DNA of 64,000 bases from contig JAGSNX010000003.1 in the NCBI GenBank assembly GCA_018139225.1, positions 1 through 64,000 on the forward strand, given 5' to 3'. Origin of the DNA: Microvirga sp. SRT01 (GTDB lineage: Bacteria > Pseudomonadota > Alphaproteobacteria > Sphingomonadales > Sphingomonadaceae). The position numbers were made by a program, and so were the translations under genes. Position 1 is the first letter of the stretch; each line of letters begins with the position of its first letter. A model generated the notes under the pieces. The model did no database searches and had not been told where the DNA came from. It saw nothing but the letters and a program-made list of their open reading frames with translations. Shown here piece by piece: positions 37,012 through 46,912 of this stretch.

Positions 37012-38205
37012 ATGGGTATCTTGGGGTTCAAGCAGATCGCGATGGCGGCGGGGCTCGCCCTGGCCGGCCTTGGGGCGAGCCTCGGCACCGTCGCCGCGCA
37101 CGCCGCCCCCGCGCCGCAGGTGGCGAACGCTCCGGCGCCGGCACCGCAGGGTGCCGCCGCCCCGGCCGGTGTGTCGAACACCGCGCCGACTACCGCCGCC
37201 GCGACGCCGCCGGCCGCTCCGGAAAGCCCGCTGCTCGCGGTCGACGGCGCTCCCGGCGCGCTGCCGCAGGCGGGGATCGGCCAGCCGACGAACGGCCTGT
37301 TCGGCCTTCAGCCGCAGGTGACGCGCAACGGTGAGTTCGCGCACTGGATGCACAACATCATCCTGTTCCCCGTTATCACGATCATCTCGCTGTTCGTTCT
37401 CGCGCTGCTGATCTGGGTGATGATCCGCTACCGCGCCAGCCGGAACCCGATCCCCTCCAAGACGTCGCACAACACTGCGATCGAGATCATCTGGACGCTG
37501 CTGCCGGTCGCGATCCTGGTGCTGATCGCGCTGCCTTCGATCGGCCTGCTCCAGGCGCAGTTCAAGCCGGCCCCCGCGGGCGCGGTGACGCTGAAGGCGA
37601 TCGGCAACCAGTGGTACTGGACCTATCAGTATCCGGACAATGGCGGCTTCGAAGTCACTGCCAACCTGCTGAAGGAAAAGAACGAGGTTTCGGCCGGCCA
37701 GCGCTTCCGCACCGACGCGGACGGCCCCCGCCTGCTCGCCGCCGACAACCGCATCGTCCTGCCGGTCGGCGTGCCGATCCGGCTCATCACCACCGCCAAC
37801 GACGTGATCCACAGCTGGGCCGTGCCCGCCTTCTGGATCAAGCTTGACGCGATTCCGGGCCGCCTGAACGAGACGAGCTTCACGATCGATCGTCCGGGCC
37901 TGTATTTCGGCCAGTGTTCCGAACTGTGCGGCGCGCGTCACGCGTACATGCCGATCGCCGTCGAAGCGGTTCCGCCGGCGCAGTTCGCCGCCTGGGTCCG
38001 CGCCAAGGGCGGCACGATGCCCGGCAGCAAGGCTCCGTCCTCGGCCGTGATCCCGCAACCGGGCGCCGTCGGCTCCGCCGCCGACAAGGCCGCCACCGAG
38101 GCGACCGACGCGGCGACCGGCCCCACCGAAAACGCCACCGTCGCGGCTCCGACCGCGCCGCAGGGCGCGACCAACAACCCCGCCACCGGCAACGCTGGAC
38201 AGTAA
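37012..38205 (+). CDS. coxB: Cytochrome c oxidase subunit II
   Basis: It takes electrons from cytochrome c through the binuclear CuA centre. The 397-residue precursor has a signal peptide (about 1-32), two membrane helices (about 115-137 and 158-180), a conserved [10 protein letters not shown] aromatic stretch (about 200-209), the His of [13 protein letters not shown] (about 267) and the CuA cluster [14 protein letters not shown] (Cys near 302 and 306, His near 310, Met near 313). Unusual are the Ala/Pro-rich insert at about 33-90 and the Ala/Thr-rich tail after about 345. ctaD follows by 1 bp. Confidence 0.96.
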   Translation: MGILGFKQIAMAAGLALAGLGASLGTVAAHAAPAPQVANAPAPAPQGAAAPAGVSNTAPTTAAATPPAAPESPLLAVDGAPGALPQAGIGQPTNGLFGLQPQVTRNGEFAHWMHNIILFPVITIISLFVLALLIWVMIRYRASRNPIPSKTSHNTAIEIIWTLLPVAILVLIALPSIGLLQAQFKPAPAGAVTLKAIGNQWYWTYQYPDNGGFEVTANLLKEKNEVSAGQRFRTDADGPRLLAADNRIVLPVGVPIRLITTANDVIHSWAVPAFWIKLDAIPGRLNETSFTIDRPGLYFGQCSELCGARHAYMPIAVEAVPPAQFAAWVRAKGGTMPGSKAPSSAVIPQPGAVGSAADKAATEATDAATGPTENATVAAPTAPQGATNNPATGNAGQ

Positions 38206-38206
38206 G

Positions 38207-39901
38207 ATGACAGACACCGCCCTCCACCCGTCCGGCCCCCTTGGTTCGGGGTTCGTCGCTCATGACGCGCACGAGCATCATCACGATGCCGATCACAAGC
38301 CGGGCTTCTTCGCCCGGTGGTTCATGTCCACCAATCACAAGGACATCGGCACGCTGTACCTGATCTTCGCGATCGTCGCGGGAATCATCGGCGGGTCGAT
38401 CTCCGGCCTGATGCGCGCCGAACTGGCGCATCCCGGCATCCAGTATCTGGGCAGCTGGGCATCGTTGCTCCACGGCGGTCCGCAGAGCCTCGACCAGTCG
38501 CTCCACCTGTGGAACGTGCTGATCACCGCGCACGGCCTGATCATGGTGTTCTTCATGGTCATGCCGGCAATGGTCGGCGGGTTCGGGAACTGGTTTGTGC
38601 CGATCATGATCGGTGCGCCGGACATGGCGTTCCCGCGGATGAACAACATCAGCTTCTGGCTGCTGATCCCGTCCTTCACGCTGCTGCTGGCTTCGCCCTT
38701 CTTCGGTGGCGCGGGCAATGGCTGGACGCTGTACGCGCCGCTATCGACCTATGGCGAGCCCGGACCGTCGACGGACATGGCGATCCTGTCGCTCCACCTT
38801 GCGGGTGCGTCGTCGATCCTCGGCGCGATCAACTTCATCACCACGATCTTCAACATGCGTGCGCCGGGCATGACCCTGCACAAGATGCCGCTGTTCGTGT
38901 GGTCGATGCTGGTCACTGCGTTCCTGCTGCTGCTGGCTCTCCCGGTCCTTGCCGCGGCGATCACGATGCTGCTGACCGACCGTAATTTCGGCACCACCTT
39001 CTTCGATCCCGCCGGTGGTGGCGATCCGGTGCTGTACCAGCATCTGTTCTGGTTCTTCGGCCACCCCGAAGTGTACATCATGATCCTCCCGGGCTTCGGC
39101 ATCGTCAGCCAGATCATCGCGACGTTCAGCCGCAAGCCCGTCTTCGGCTATCTCGGCATGGCCTATGCCATGGTCGCGATCGGCGTCGTCGGCTTCGTCG
39201 TGTGGGCACACCACATGTTCACCACCGGCCTGTCGGTGAATACCAAGATGTACTTCACTGCCGCGACGATGGTGATCGCGGTGCCGACCGGCATCAAGAT
39301 CTTCTCGTGGATCGCGACGATGTGGGGTGGCTCGATGCGCTTCCCGACGCCGATGGTCTGGGCGATCGGCTTCATCTTCATGTTCACCGTCGGCGGCGTC
39401 ACCGGCGTCGTGCTCGCCAATGGCGGCATCGACGACTATATGCAGGACACCTACTACGTCGTCGCCCACTTCCACTACGTGCTGTCGCTGGGTGCGGTGT
39501 TCTCGCTGTTCGCGGGCTTCTACTACTGGTTCCCGAAGATGTCGGGCCGGATGTACAGCGAGCTGCTCGGCCAGCTGCATTTCTGGGTGTTCTTCGTCGG
39601 CGTGAACGTCATGTTCTTCCCGATGCACTTCCTGGGCCTTCAGGGCATGCCGCGCCGCTATCCGGATTATCCGGACGCCTACGCGCACTGGAACACGGTC
39701 GCGTCTGTCGGCTACATGATCATGGCTGCAGGCATGGCGATCTTCTTCGTCAACCTCGTCTACTCGTTGCTGGCGGGCAAGAAGGCTCCCGACAATCCCT
39801 GGGGCGAGGGTGCGACGACGCTGGAATGGACGCTGTCCAGCCCGCCGCCGTTCCACCAGTTCGAGACGCTGCCCGTCATCGACTCGGGCAAGGATCACTG
39901 A
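38207..39901 (+). CDS. ctaD: Cytochrome c oxidase subunit I
   Basis: The catalytic subunit of the aa3-type oxidase, with low-spin heme a and the heme a3-CuB site. The 564-residue protein has 12 membrane helices; [17 protein letters not shown] opens it, [20 protein letters not shown] (about residues 278-297) carries a CuB His and the cross-linked Tyr, and HHMFTTGL (about 331) the other CuB His pair. [12 protein letters not shown] near 420 carries the heme His residues. An A/T-rich intrinsic terminator follows 24 bp after the stop. Confidence 0.98.
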   Translation: MTDTALHPSGPLGSGFVAHDAHEHHHDADHKPGFFARWFMSTNHKDIGTLYLIFAIVAGIIGGSISGLMRAELAHPGIQYLGSWASLLHGGPQSLDQSLHLWNVLITAHGLIMVFFMVMPAMVGGFGNWFVPIMIGAPDMAFPRMNNISFWLLIPSFTLLLASPFFGGAGNGWTLYAPLSTYGEPGPSTDMAILSLHLAGASSILGAINFITTIFNMRAPGMTLHKMPLFVWSMLVTAFLLLLALPVLAAAITMLLTDRNFGTTFFDPAGGGDPVLYQHLFWFFGHPEVYIMILPGFGIVSQIIATFSRKPVFGYLGMAYAMVAIGVVGFVVWAHHMFTTGLSVNTKMYFTAATMVIAVPTGIKIFSWIATMWGGSMRFPTPMVWAIGFIFMFTVGGVTGVVLANGGIDDYMQDTYYVVAHFHYVLSLGAVFSLFAGFYYWFPKMSGRMYSELLGQLHFWVFFVGVNVMFFPMHFLGLQGMPRRYPDYPDAYAHWNTVASVGYMIMAAGMAIFFVNLVYSLLAGKKAPDNPWGEGATTLEWTLSSPPPFHQFETLPVIDSGKDH

Positions 39902-39924
39902 TCCCACTCATCGACGAGCACGCG

Positions 39925-39957
39925 AAAACGCCCCGGAGGAAACTCCGGGGCGTTTTT
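39925..39957 (+). terminator. Intrinsic terminator after ctaD
   Basis: AAAACGCCCCGGAG, a GAAA-type loop and CTCCGGGGCGTTTTT: a perfect GC stem of about 10 bp with a T-run. It ends the coxB-ctaD transcript and separates it from the DUF1800 gene and the later cox assembly genes. Confidence 0.93.
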
Positions 39958-40093
39958 CGTTGTGAGATGGTCAGCCGGACAGCGGCGGATTCTTACCGCG
40001 CTTTACCCGGATTTAACGGCCCTTAGGGTTAAAGCGTCCTTGCGACGCCAAGGCCGGACTCAGGTCTGCCTGGCACCACACGGGACGATCCAA

Positions 40094-42151
40094 ATGCTGG
40101 ACATTGCTGCACCGACGCCGCTGGCGTCGGACCCTATCGGCGCGCCTGCCGACGTCGGCGCGGCGAGCTCGATCATGACGTCCGCCAAGCTGGGCGTCGC
40201 CGCGCCCGCCGCGCTGTCGCTCGCTGCCTGCGGTAGCGGGGGTGGCGGCGCAGCGGCGGGCGGCACCGCCCCGACGACAGGTAGTACTACGACTGGCGGT
40301 ACCACGACGGGCGGTACGACGACCGGTGGCACGACAACGGGCGGTACGACTGGCGGAAGCACCGGCAGCGGTACCACTGGAGGGACGACGAGCGGCGGCA
40401 CGACTGGCGGCACCACGACCGGTGGCAGCGGAACCACGGGTGGCACCACGGGCGCCACCGATCCAACCGGTGGCGCGTCCGGCGGCGGCGTGGTCGGCGG
40501 CGGTGTCATTGTCGGCGGCGGCGTGATCGGCGGGGGGGTCATCGGTGGCGGTACCGGGACGGACGGCGGCGGCACCGGCACCGGCACCGGCACCACCCCC
40601 TCGACGCCGGAGACCGCGCCGGTCGTCGTCGTGCCCGCAACGATCACCGCCGTGCAGGCCAGCCGCTTCCTGGCCCAGACCACCATGGGCGCGACCCGGA
40701 CCCAGATCGATGCGGTGATCGCCCGCCGTTACGAAGGATGGATCGACGACCAGTTCGCGATGAAGCGCGCAATCAGCCATTACGACTGGCTGATCGCCAA
40801 CGGCTACAACGTTGCCGGCAACATCTACACCGATGCCGGATTCGACGCCACCATCTGGCGGCAGTTGATCGTCGAGCCGGATCAGTTGCGCCAGCGCGTC
40901 GGCATGGCCCTGCTCGACTTTCTCGTGGTCGGCGTCTCCATTCTTCATTTCCGGCAATTCGCAACGGCGGCGTATATCGACGTGCTGCTCGATAACGCTT
41001 TCGGCAATTATCGCGATATCCTGAACGCGATCACGACGAACTCCGCGATGGGCTCATTCCTGACGTTCATGAACAATCGCAAGGCGAACCCCCGAACAGG
41101 GGCGCAGCCGGACGAGAACTACGCCCGCGAATTGATGCAGCTGTTCGCACTCGGGCCGTATCAACTCAACATGGACGGCACCCCGAAGCTGGCGAACGGA
41201 CAGCCGATCGACACCTACACGCAGGACGACGTGACGCAGCTTGCGCGCGTGTTCACCGGACTGGTGCCCGCGATCAGCGATGTGACCAACCCCGAATATC
41301 ATAAGCTGCCGATGGTGATGAACAACACCTTCCATGAAGCCGGTCCCTCCAAGGTGCTCGGCGTCATGATCGCTGGCAGCGACGGAATGACGGGAATCAA
41401 GATCGCCCTGGACACCATCTTCGCGCATCCCAACGTGCCGCCGTTCATCGGCCGTCAGCTGATCCAGCGGCTGGTCACCTCCAACCCCAGCCCCGCCTAT
41501 GTCGGCCGGGTCGCCGCGGTCTTCGCCGACAACGGCGCGGGCGTGCGTGGCGACATGAAGGCGGTGATCAGGGCGATTTTGCTGGATGCGGAAGCCCGGT
41601 CGGAAGATGCGCTCGCCAGCCCCGGCGCGGGCAAGCTGCGGGAGCCCGTCATGCGGCTGACGGCCTGGGCGCGGCTGTGCAACGTCACGTCGCCATCGAA
41701 CGCGTGGGCGATCGGCGACACCTCCAATCCCTCGACCCGGCTTGGACAGGGGATGGGGCGCAGTCCGACGGTCTTCAACTTCTTCCGGCCCGGCTATTCG
41801 CCGGCGGGCACGCCGATCGCCGCCGCGGGCCTCGTCGCGCCGGAATTCCAGATCACCAACGAACAGTCGGTCATCGCCTACGTCAATTTCATGTACACGC
41901 TGGTGGCCAACGGCATCGGCGACACGAAGGCCGACTATACCGCGCTCCAGTCGCTGGCGGGCGACAGCGCCGTGCTGGTCACCGAACTCAACCTCGTGCT
42001 AGCCGCCGGTCAGCTGACCGCGGCGACGCAGACCGCGATCCGTGACGCCATCGACAGCATACCGGCGACGGCCACCAACGCTGCGGTCAATCGGGTCGGC
42101 ATCGCGCTGATGCTGACGCTGGCTTCCCCCGAATTCATGGTGGTCAAATGA
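40094..42151 (+). CDS. DUF1800 family protein with Thr/Gly tandem-repeat linker
   Basis: A protein of up to 685 residues. The body (about residues 190-685) is DUF1800: QASRFLAQTTMGATRTQID, ENYARELMQLFALGPYQLN (about 338-356), TFHEAGPSKVLGV and PPFIGRQLIQRLVTSNPSPAYVGRVAAVF. The N-terminal 27 residues precede an internal ATG (40175), from which the protein would have a lipoprotein signal (LSLAAC, Cys at 20); I consider that start equally likely. A linker at about 55-175 is made of (GGTTT)n-type and GGGVI-type repeats. It overlaps the DUF1501 gene by ATGA, the usual partner. Biochemical role unknown. Confidence 0.85.
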   Translation: MLDIAAPTPLASDPIGAPADVGAASSIMTSAKLGVAAPAALSLAACGSGGGGAAAGGTAPTTGSTTTGGTTTGGTTTGGTTTGGTTGGSTGSGTTGGTTSGGTTGGTTTGGSGTTGGTTGATDPTGGASGGGVVGGGVIVGGGVIGGGVIGGGTGTDGGGTGTGTGTTPSTPETAPVVVVPATITAVQASRFLAQTTMGATRTQIDAVIARRYEGWIDDQFAMKRAISHYDWLIANGYNVAGNIYTDAGFDATIWRQLIVEPDQLRQRVGMALLDFLVVGVSILHFRQFATAAYIDVLLDNAFGNYRDILNAITTNSAMGSFLTFMNNRKANPRTGAQPDENYARELMQLFALGPYQLNMDGTPKLANGQPIDTYTQDDVTQLARVFTGLVPAISDVTNPEYHKLPMVMNNTFHEAGPSKVLGVMIAGSDGMTGIKIALDTIFAHPNVPPFIGRQLIQRLVTSNPSPAYVGRVAAVFADNGAGVRGDMKAVIRAILLDAEARSEDALASPGAGKLREPVMRLTAWARLCNVTSPSNAWAIGDTSNPSTRLGQGMGRSPTVFNFFRPGYSPAGTPIAAAGLVAPEFQITNEQSVIAYVNFMYTLVANGIGDTKADYTALQSLAGDSAVLVTELNLVLAAGQLTAATQTAIRDAIDSIPATATNAAVNRVGIALMLTLASPEFMVVK
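40276..40620 (+). repeat. In-frame Gly/Thr minisatellite in the DUF1800 gene
   Basis: Units of about 15 bp encoding GGTTT, changing into GGTTS, then GGGVI/GGGTGT. Copies differ mostly at third positions, so the array is old or held by selection on protein sequence. It encodes a flexible linker next to the probable lipidated N-terminus. Confidence 0.75.
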
Positions 42152-43536
42152 GCTCGTTCGAACACGATGCATCGCGTCGCGCCTTCCTGCGCCGCGGTGC
42201 CGCCCTGGGCATGGCCGGCGTCGCCGCGCCGTTCGTCACCAGCCTGGCCGCGATCGGCGAGGCGGCGGCGGCGACCACCAGCGATTACAAGGCGCTGGTC
42301 TGCGTCTTCCTGCACGGTGGCATGGATTACGCCAACACCCTGGTCCCCTATGACGAGGCGAGCTACGCCGCCTATCTCGCGGCGCGATCGAACATCGCGC
42401 TGACCCGCGACTCGCTGGCGGCGAGCGCATTGTCCCCGACGGTTTCGCTCGACGGCGGTCGCCGCTACGCGCTCGGCGCCAATATGAGCGGCCTCGGGCA
42501 GCTGTTCGCCGCGGGCAAGGCCGCGGCGGTGCTCAACGTCGGCACGCTCGTCCAGCCGACGACGCGCGCCCAGTATTTCGCCAACAGCGTCAAGCTGCCG
42601 CCCAAGCTGTTCAGCCACAACGACCAGCAGAGCTATTTCCAGGCATCCAACCCCGAAGGCGCGACCAGCGGCTGGGGTGGCCGGATGGGCGACCTGTTCC
42701 AGTCGGGCAATGGCGCCGCGACGCTGACCTGCATCAACACCAGCGGCAATGCCGTCTACCTGACCGGCCAATCGGCGATGCAGTACAGCATCGGTACCGG
42801 CGGGCCGATCCCGCTGCTCAACAACGCGACGACGATGTACGGATCGTCCGCCGCCGCAGCGACGCTGCGCACGCTGATGACCGGCAACACGTCGGGCCTG
42901 CTGGCGAGCGAACATGCCAAGATCTCCAAACGCGCGCTGGAGACCTATTCGCAGGTATCCTCCGCATTGTCCGGTGCGCCGGCCGCCTCGTTCAAGCTGT
43001 TCCCGTCCGGCAATCAACTGGCCGATCAGCTGAAGATGGTGGCGCGGCTTATCTCCGTCTCGCAGGCGTTGGGCGCGCGGCGACAGGTGTTCTTCGTCAG
43101 CCTCGGCGGATTCGACATGCACGACAATCTGGCGACGCTGCTGCCCCAGCAGATGGGCCGGGTGTCGGATGCGCTGAAGGCGTTCCACGACACCACCGTC
43201 GCGCTGGGCGTCGCGGATCAGGTGACCAGCTTCACCGCCTCCGATTTCGGCCGCACGCTGCAATCGAACGACGACGGGTCCGATCATGGCTGGGGCAGCC
43301 ACCATTTCGTCGTCGGCGGCGCGGTGAAGGGACAGCGCTTCTACGGCACCCCGCCCGAGGTCGGGAACAACACCGCCGACGACATCGGTCAGGGGCGACT
43401 GGTGCCGACGATCTCGGTCGATCAGTATGCCGCGACGCTGGCGACATGGTTCGGCGTGGGCACCAGCGACCTGCGCACCGTCCTGCCGAACATCGGCAAC
43501 TACAATCCGTCGACATGGAATCTGGGCTTCGTCTGA
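42148..43536 (+). CDS. DUF1501 family protein, Tat-exported
   Basis: A 462-residue protein with a twin-arginine signal (SRRAFLRRGAALGMAGVAAP, about residues 9-28, followed by AAAA). The body is DUF1501, a sulfatase/phosphatase-like fold: VCVFLHGGMDYANTLVPYDE (about 51-70), FSHNDQQSYFQAS (about 152-164), SLGGFDMHDNL (about 316-326) and the SDHGWGSHHFVVGGAVKG block near 377-395. DUF1501/DUF1800 pairs occur widely in gene tandems, but their substrate is not known. Export by Tat suggests a cofactor bound in the cytoplasm. Confidence 0.9.
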   Translation: MSSFEHDASRRAFLRRGAALGMAGVAAPFVTSLAAIGEAAAATTSDYKALVCVFLHGGMDYANTLVPYDEASYAAYLAARSNIALTRDSLAASALSPTVSLDGGRRYALGANMSGLGQLFAAGKAAAVLNVGTLVQPTTRAQYFANSVKLPPKLFSHNDQQSYFQASNPEGATSGWGGRMGDLFQSGNGAATLTCINTSGNAVYLTGQSAMQYSIGTGGPIPLLNNATTMYGSSAAAATLRTLMTGNTSGLLASEHAKISKRALETYSQVSSALSGAPAASFKLFPSGNQLADQLKMVARLISVSQALGARRQVFFVSLGGFDMHDNLATLLPQQMGRVSDALKAFHDTTVALGVADQVTSFTASDFGRTLQSNDDGSDHGWGSHHFVVGGAVKGQRFYGTPPEVGNNTADDIGQGRLVPTISVDQYAATLATWFGVGTSDLRTVLPNIGNYNPSTWNLGFV

Positions 43537-43572
43537 CCTTGTTATCGGCGGTACGCGTGCCGCCGGTACGGG

Positions 43573-44253
43573 TCAGTGGCGAAAGAACACCGCCAACGAC
43601 AGCACGTGGTTCATGCGCGTCCGGCCGGCGGGCTGGTTGATCGCCTGGTTCAGATAGCCCGCCTCGATCGTCGATCGTCCCGTCAGCGGCACCTCGACCC
43701 CGGCGAAGGTGCGGAACTGATCGAAGCCGCCGCGCGCGCCCCAATCGGTGTCGTTCAACGCGACGAACGCCTCCGCCGACCCGAGCGCGCGGACGCCCCT
43801 GCCCGATTCGGCAAACGCATATTCGCCGCGGATCATCTCACGCAGGCGGTGGCCGACGTCGCGACCGTCCGAGCGCCAGCGCTGTTCCAGCCGGGTCCGC
43901 GACTGGATCTCGCCGCGGCGCGACGCCGGCAACGTCCAGCTGATCTGTTGGAAACTGCGTTCCTCGTTGCGGTCCTTGCCGCCCTCCACCGGCGAAACGA
44001 CATGGGCATAGCCCTGATAGACGGTCACCTGTGGGCTGATCCGCCAGCCGATCGCCGGCCGCAGCAACAGCTGGTCGAGCCGCGACACGCCGTCGCCGAT
44101 GCGGGGCTGCACCTCCGCGAAATACACGAGGTCGCCGCCGACCGCGCCCATGACGGTGGCGTTCAACCAGAATTGTTCGTCGTTGGTCGTCTGCGCCACG
44201 GCAGGTGCAGCGAGGGACAGATAGGCGGCGGCTGATAGCAGAAACGATCGCAT
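43573..44253 (-). CDS. DUF2490 family outer-membrane-like protein
   Basis: A 226-residue protein with a signal peptide ending AAPAVAQ. The rest alternates hydrophobic and polar residues like a small beta barrel and ends in a VFFRH aromatic stretch. [25 protein letters not shown] (about residues 27-51) and [16 protein letters not shown] (about 140) are DUF2490 features. Function unknown. It is divergent from ctaB; the intergenic space holds an inverted repeat (see 44265). Confidence 0.82.
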   Translation of the reverse strand: MRSFLLSAAAYLSLAAPAVAQTTNDEQFWLNATVMGAVGGDLVYFAEVQPRIGDGVSRLDQLLLRPAIGWRISPQVTVYQGYAHVVSPVEGGKDRNEERSFQQISWTLPASRRGEIQSRTRLEQRWRSDGRDVGHRLREMIRGEYAFAESGRGVRALGSAEAFVALNDTDWGARGGFDQFRTFAGVEVPLTGRSTIEAGYLNQAINQPAGRTRMNHVLSLAVFFRH

Positions 44254-44264
44254 GATGACGCCTT

Positions 44265-44280
44265 TGTCACTTTTGTGACA
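44265..44280. promoter_or_regulatory. Inverted repeat TGTCAC-N4-GTGACA
   Basis: A perfect 6+6 inverted repeat with a TTTT spacer, 12 bp before the DUF2490 start and 58 bp before ctaB; a further CTGTCA half-site follows. The form and place fit an operator for a dimeric regulator between divergent genes. Regulator unknown. Confidence 0.5.
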
Positions 44281-44337
44281 GCCTGTCAGCGGCGCTTTCT
44301 TCCCGGCTCCGCGAAGCGTATAGGCTCGCTTCATCCC

Positions 44338-45240
44338 ATGACCACCGCGACCCCCCTGCTGCCGCCCGCCGACTGGCGTGATTTCCTGGCGTTGACGAAG
44401 CCCAGGGTGATGACGCTCGTCGTGTTCACCGGGCTGTGCGGCATGCTGGCCGCACCGGTCGGCATCCACCCCGTGATCGGCTTCACCGCAATCCTGTGCA
44501 TCGCGCTCGGCGCGGGCGCGGCGGGCGCGCTGAACCAGTGGTACGAGGCGGACATCGACGCCGTCATGCGCCGCACGCAGAAGCGGCCGCTGCCCGCCGG
44601 CCGGATGGATCGTCAGGCCGCTTTGCACTTCGGCGTCGGGCTATCGGTGTTTTCGGTGATCCTGATGGGCTTGGCGGTCAATATCGCCGCCGCTGCGATC
44701 CTGACCGTGTCGATCCTGTTCTACGTCCTCGTCTATACCGTGTGGCTGAAGCGGCGGACGCCGCAGAACATCGTCATCGGCGGCGCGGCGGGCGCGTTTC
44801 CGCCGCTGATCGGCTGGGCCGCGGCGACCGGTCAGGTCGCGCTGCTGCCGGTGCTGCTGTTCATGCTGGTGTTCCTGTGGACGCCGCCGCATTTCTGGGC
44901 GCTCGCGCTGTTCGTGAAGACGGATTACGCCAATGCCGGTGTGCCGATGCTGCCCGTCGTGGCGGGCGAGCGTGCGACGCGGGTGCAGATCGGCCTCTAC
45001 ACGATCCCGATGGCGGTCGCGGCGATCGCCCCCTGGCCGCTGGGGCTGACCGGCCCCATCTACGGCGTGGCGTCGATCGTGCTGACCGGCATCTTCGCGC
45101 TGCTGGCGGTGCTGGTCGCGACCCGCCGTCAGGTCGAGGGCGATGCGATGAAGCCGGAGAAGCGGCTGTTCAGCTATTCGATCCTCTATCTTTTCGTGAT
45201 CTTCGGCGCGCTCGTCGCCGATCGGTGGGTGCTGGCATGA
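44338..45240 (+). CDS. ctaB: Protoheme IX farnesyltransferase (heme O synthase)
   Basis: It adds the farnesyl group to heme b, giving heme o, the precursor of heme a in the oxidase. The 300-residue protein has about nine helices. The prenyl-diphosphate site [21 protein letters not shown] (about residues 61-82) and the second Asp region [11 protein letters not shown] (about 199-209) are plain. The ATG at 44338 is the family start. It overlaps the small membrane gene by ATGA. Confidence 0.96.
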   Translation: MTTATPLLPPADWRDFLALTKPRVMTLVVFTGLCGMLAAPVGIHPVIGFTAILCIALGAGAAGALNQWYEADIDAVMRRTQKRPLPAGRMDRQAALHFGVGLSVFSVILMGLAVNIAAAAILTVSILFYVLVYTVWLKRRTPQNIVIGGAAGAFPPLIGWAAATGQVALLPVLLFMLVFLWTPPHFWALALFVKTDYANAGVPMLPVVAGERATRVQIGLYTIPMAVAAIAPWPLGLTGPIYGVASIVLTGIFALLAVLVATRRQVEGDAMKPEKRLFSYSILYLFVIFGALVADRWVLA

Positions 45241-45380
45241 CTCCGGAAGAACAAGACCTGATCCGCAAGCGGCAGAAGAGCCGCGCGCTCGTCATGGCGC
45301 TGCTGCTCGGCGCATTGGTGCTGCTGACCTTCGCGATCTCGATCGCCAAGATTCAGATGGGCATGGGGGCATCGCATTGA
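45237..45380 (+). CDS. Small single-helix membrane protein of the cox cluster (CoxF-like)
   Basis: A 47-residue protein: a charged N-terminus ([15 protein letters not shown]) and one membrane helix (about residues 18-38). Such a gene is regularly found between ctaB and ctaG in alphaproteobacteria and is annotated CoxF-like or unknown. It overlaps ctaB (ATGA) and ctaG (TTGA), so it is translated with the assembly set. Confidence 0.8.
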   Translation: MTPEEQDLIRKRQKSRALVMALLLGALVLLTFAISIAKIQMGMGASH

Positions 45381-45943
45381 CCGATCGTCCGGCGAGCAAC
45401 CCTGCCGTGAAAGGCCGCACCACGCGCACGGCGGTGCTGGCGGTGCTGGGCATCTGTTTCATGACCGGCCTCGCCTGGGCCAGCATCCCGCTGTATCGCA
45501 TGTTCTGTCAGGTCACCGGCCTGAACGGCACGACCCAGCGCGGGCAACAGGCCCCCGGCGCGACCGAGCGGATGGTGCGCGTCGATTTCGATGCGAACGT
45601 CAGCCCCAAGCTGCCGTGGAAGTTCCGGCCGGAAAACACGTCCGATACCGTCGCGGTCGGCGCGCGCGACATGGCGTTCTTCACCGCGACGAACACGTCG
45701 GACAAGCCCATCACCGGCACCGCGACGTTCAACGTCACACCGGCGCAGGCGGGCAAGTATTTCACCAAGATCCAGTGCTTCTGCTTCACGCAGCAGACGC
45801 TGAAACCGGGTGAGACGGCGCGCATGCCGGTCATCTTCTACGTCGATCCGAAGATGCTGAAGGACCCCGACGCCGCGGACATCGAAACGATCACGCTGTC
45901 GTACACGTTTTACCCGGTGGATTCGGCGGCTCCCACCAGCTAG
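45377..45943 (+). CDS. ctaG: Cytochrome c oxidase assembly protein CtaG (Cox11-like)
   Basis: It delivers copper to the CuB site of subunit I. The 188-residue protein has one N-terminal membrane helix (about residues 15-37), then a periplasmic domain with the copper motif KIQCFCFTQQTL (about 133-144). The start is TTG, overlapping the stop of the small membrane gene (TTGA); no ATG in frame lies nearby that keeps the anchor. Confidence 0.95.
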   Translation: MTDRPASNPAVKGRTTRTAVLAVLGICFMTGLAWASIPLYRMFCQVTGLNGTTQRGQQAPGATERMVRVDFDANVSPKLPWKFRPENTSDTVAVGARDMAFFTATNTSDKPITGTATFNVTPAQAGKYFTKIQCFCFTQQTLKPGETARMPVIFYVDPKMLKDPDAADIETITLSYTFYPVDSAAPTS

Positions 45944-45975
45944 AGCGGACCGGAAAAGCCAACAGGGAAGCGACG

Positions 45976-46887
45976 ATGGCCGGCGCCAAGAACCACGACT
46001 ACCACATCCTGCCACCCAGCATCATGCCCTTCTACACGTCGATGGCGGCGTTGGTGATGGCATCGGGCGGCATCATGTACATGCATGATTACGCCGGCGG
46101 CGGCTGGATTTTCCTGATCGGCTTCGCGGCGGTGCTGTTCGGCATGTACAGCTGGTGGGCGCAGGTGATCCGCGAGGCGCATGCCGGCGACCATACTCCC
46201 GTCGTCCAGCTGCATTTCCGCTATGGCATGATCCTGTTCATCGCCTCGGAAGTCATGTTCTTCGTCGGCTGGTTCTGGGCGTTCTTCGACTTCTCGCTCT
46301 TCCCGACCGCGATGAGCATCGTCGACGGTCAGGTCGAACGCGCCGCCGAGGGTGCCACCGCGGTCGCCGCGACGTGGCCGCCCAAGGGCTTGGAAGTCAT
46401 CAACGCGTTCGAGCTGCCGCTGCTCAACACGCTGATCCTGCTGGCATCGGGCACGACCGTGACCTGGGCGCACCACGCGCTGATCCATAACCAGCGCGGC
46501 GGCGAGAAGCGCGGCCTTTGGGGTGCGCTGGGCGTCGGCGACCGTGACGGCGTGCTGAAGGGTCTGTGGCTGACGGTGCTGCTGGGCGCGCTGTTCACGT
46601 CGATCCAGGCGTACGAGTACATGCACGCGCCGTTCCCGTTCAAGGGCATCAACTACGGCGCGGCGTTCTTCATGGCGACCGGGTTCCACGGGTTCCACGT
46701 GCTGGTCGGCACGATCTTCCTGCTCGTCTGCCTGATTCGCGCGTACAAGGGCGACTTCACGCCGAAGCAGCATTTCGGCTTCGAGGCGGCGGCGTGGTAC
46801 TGGCACTTCGTCGACGTGGTGTGGCTGTTCCTGTTCGTCACCGTCTACGTCTGGGGTGGCTGGGGCGCGCCGGTCCACGGCGGGTGA
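45976..46887 (+). CDS. ctaE: Cytochrome c oxidase subunit III
   Basis: A 303-residue core subunit with seven helices that stabilises the proton path of subunit I. The start KNHDYHILPPSIMPFYTSMAA, the FRYGMILFIASEVMFFVGWFWAFF stretch (about residues 81-104) and the final AAWYWHFVDVVWLFLFVTVYVWG (about 274-296) are typical. It follows ctaG by 32 bp. Confidence 0.97.
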   Translation: MAGAKNHDYHILPPSIMPFYTSMAALVMASGGIMYMHDYAGGGWIFLIGFAAVLFGMYSWWAQVIREAHAGDHTPVVQLHFRYGMILFIASEVMFFVGWFWAFFDFSLFPTAMSIVDGQVERAAEGATAVAATWPPKGLEVINAFELPLLNTLILLASGTTVTWAHHALIHNQRGGEKRGLWGALGVGDRDGVLKGLWLTVLLGALFTSIQAYEYMHAPFPFKGINYGAAFFMATGFHGFHVLVGTIFLLVCLIRAYKGDFTPKQHFGFEAAAWYWHFVDVVWLFLFVTVYVWGGWGAPVHGG

Positions 46888-46912
46888 CACTTCTACGGGC
46901 GCAGGCCGCGCG

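Noticed and set aside
36744..38217. Very long minus-strand extension upstream of the serine hydrolase, antisense to coxB
   Set aside because: The frame stays open because of high GC; the part opposite coxB and pyrE has no family sequence, while the hydrolase has a clear signal peptide at 36162.
40276..40620. Possible CRISPR array
   Set aside because: Units are 15 bp without spacers, in frame, and encode Gly/Thr; not an array of repeats and unique spacers. No cas genes nearby.
40060..40686. Minus-strand frame rich in VVPPVV
   Set aside because: Antisense of the Gly/Thr minisatellite of the DUF1800 gene.
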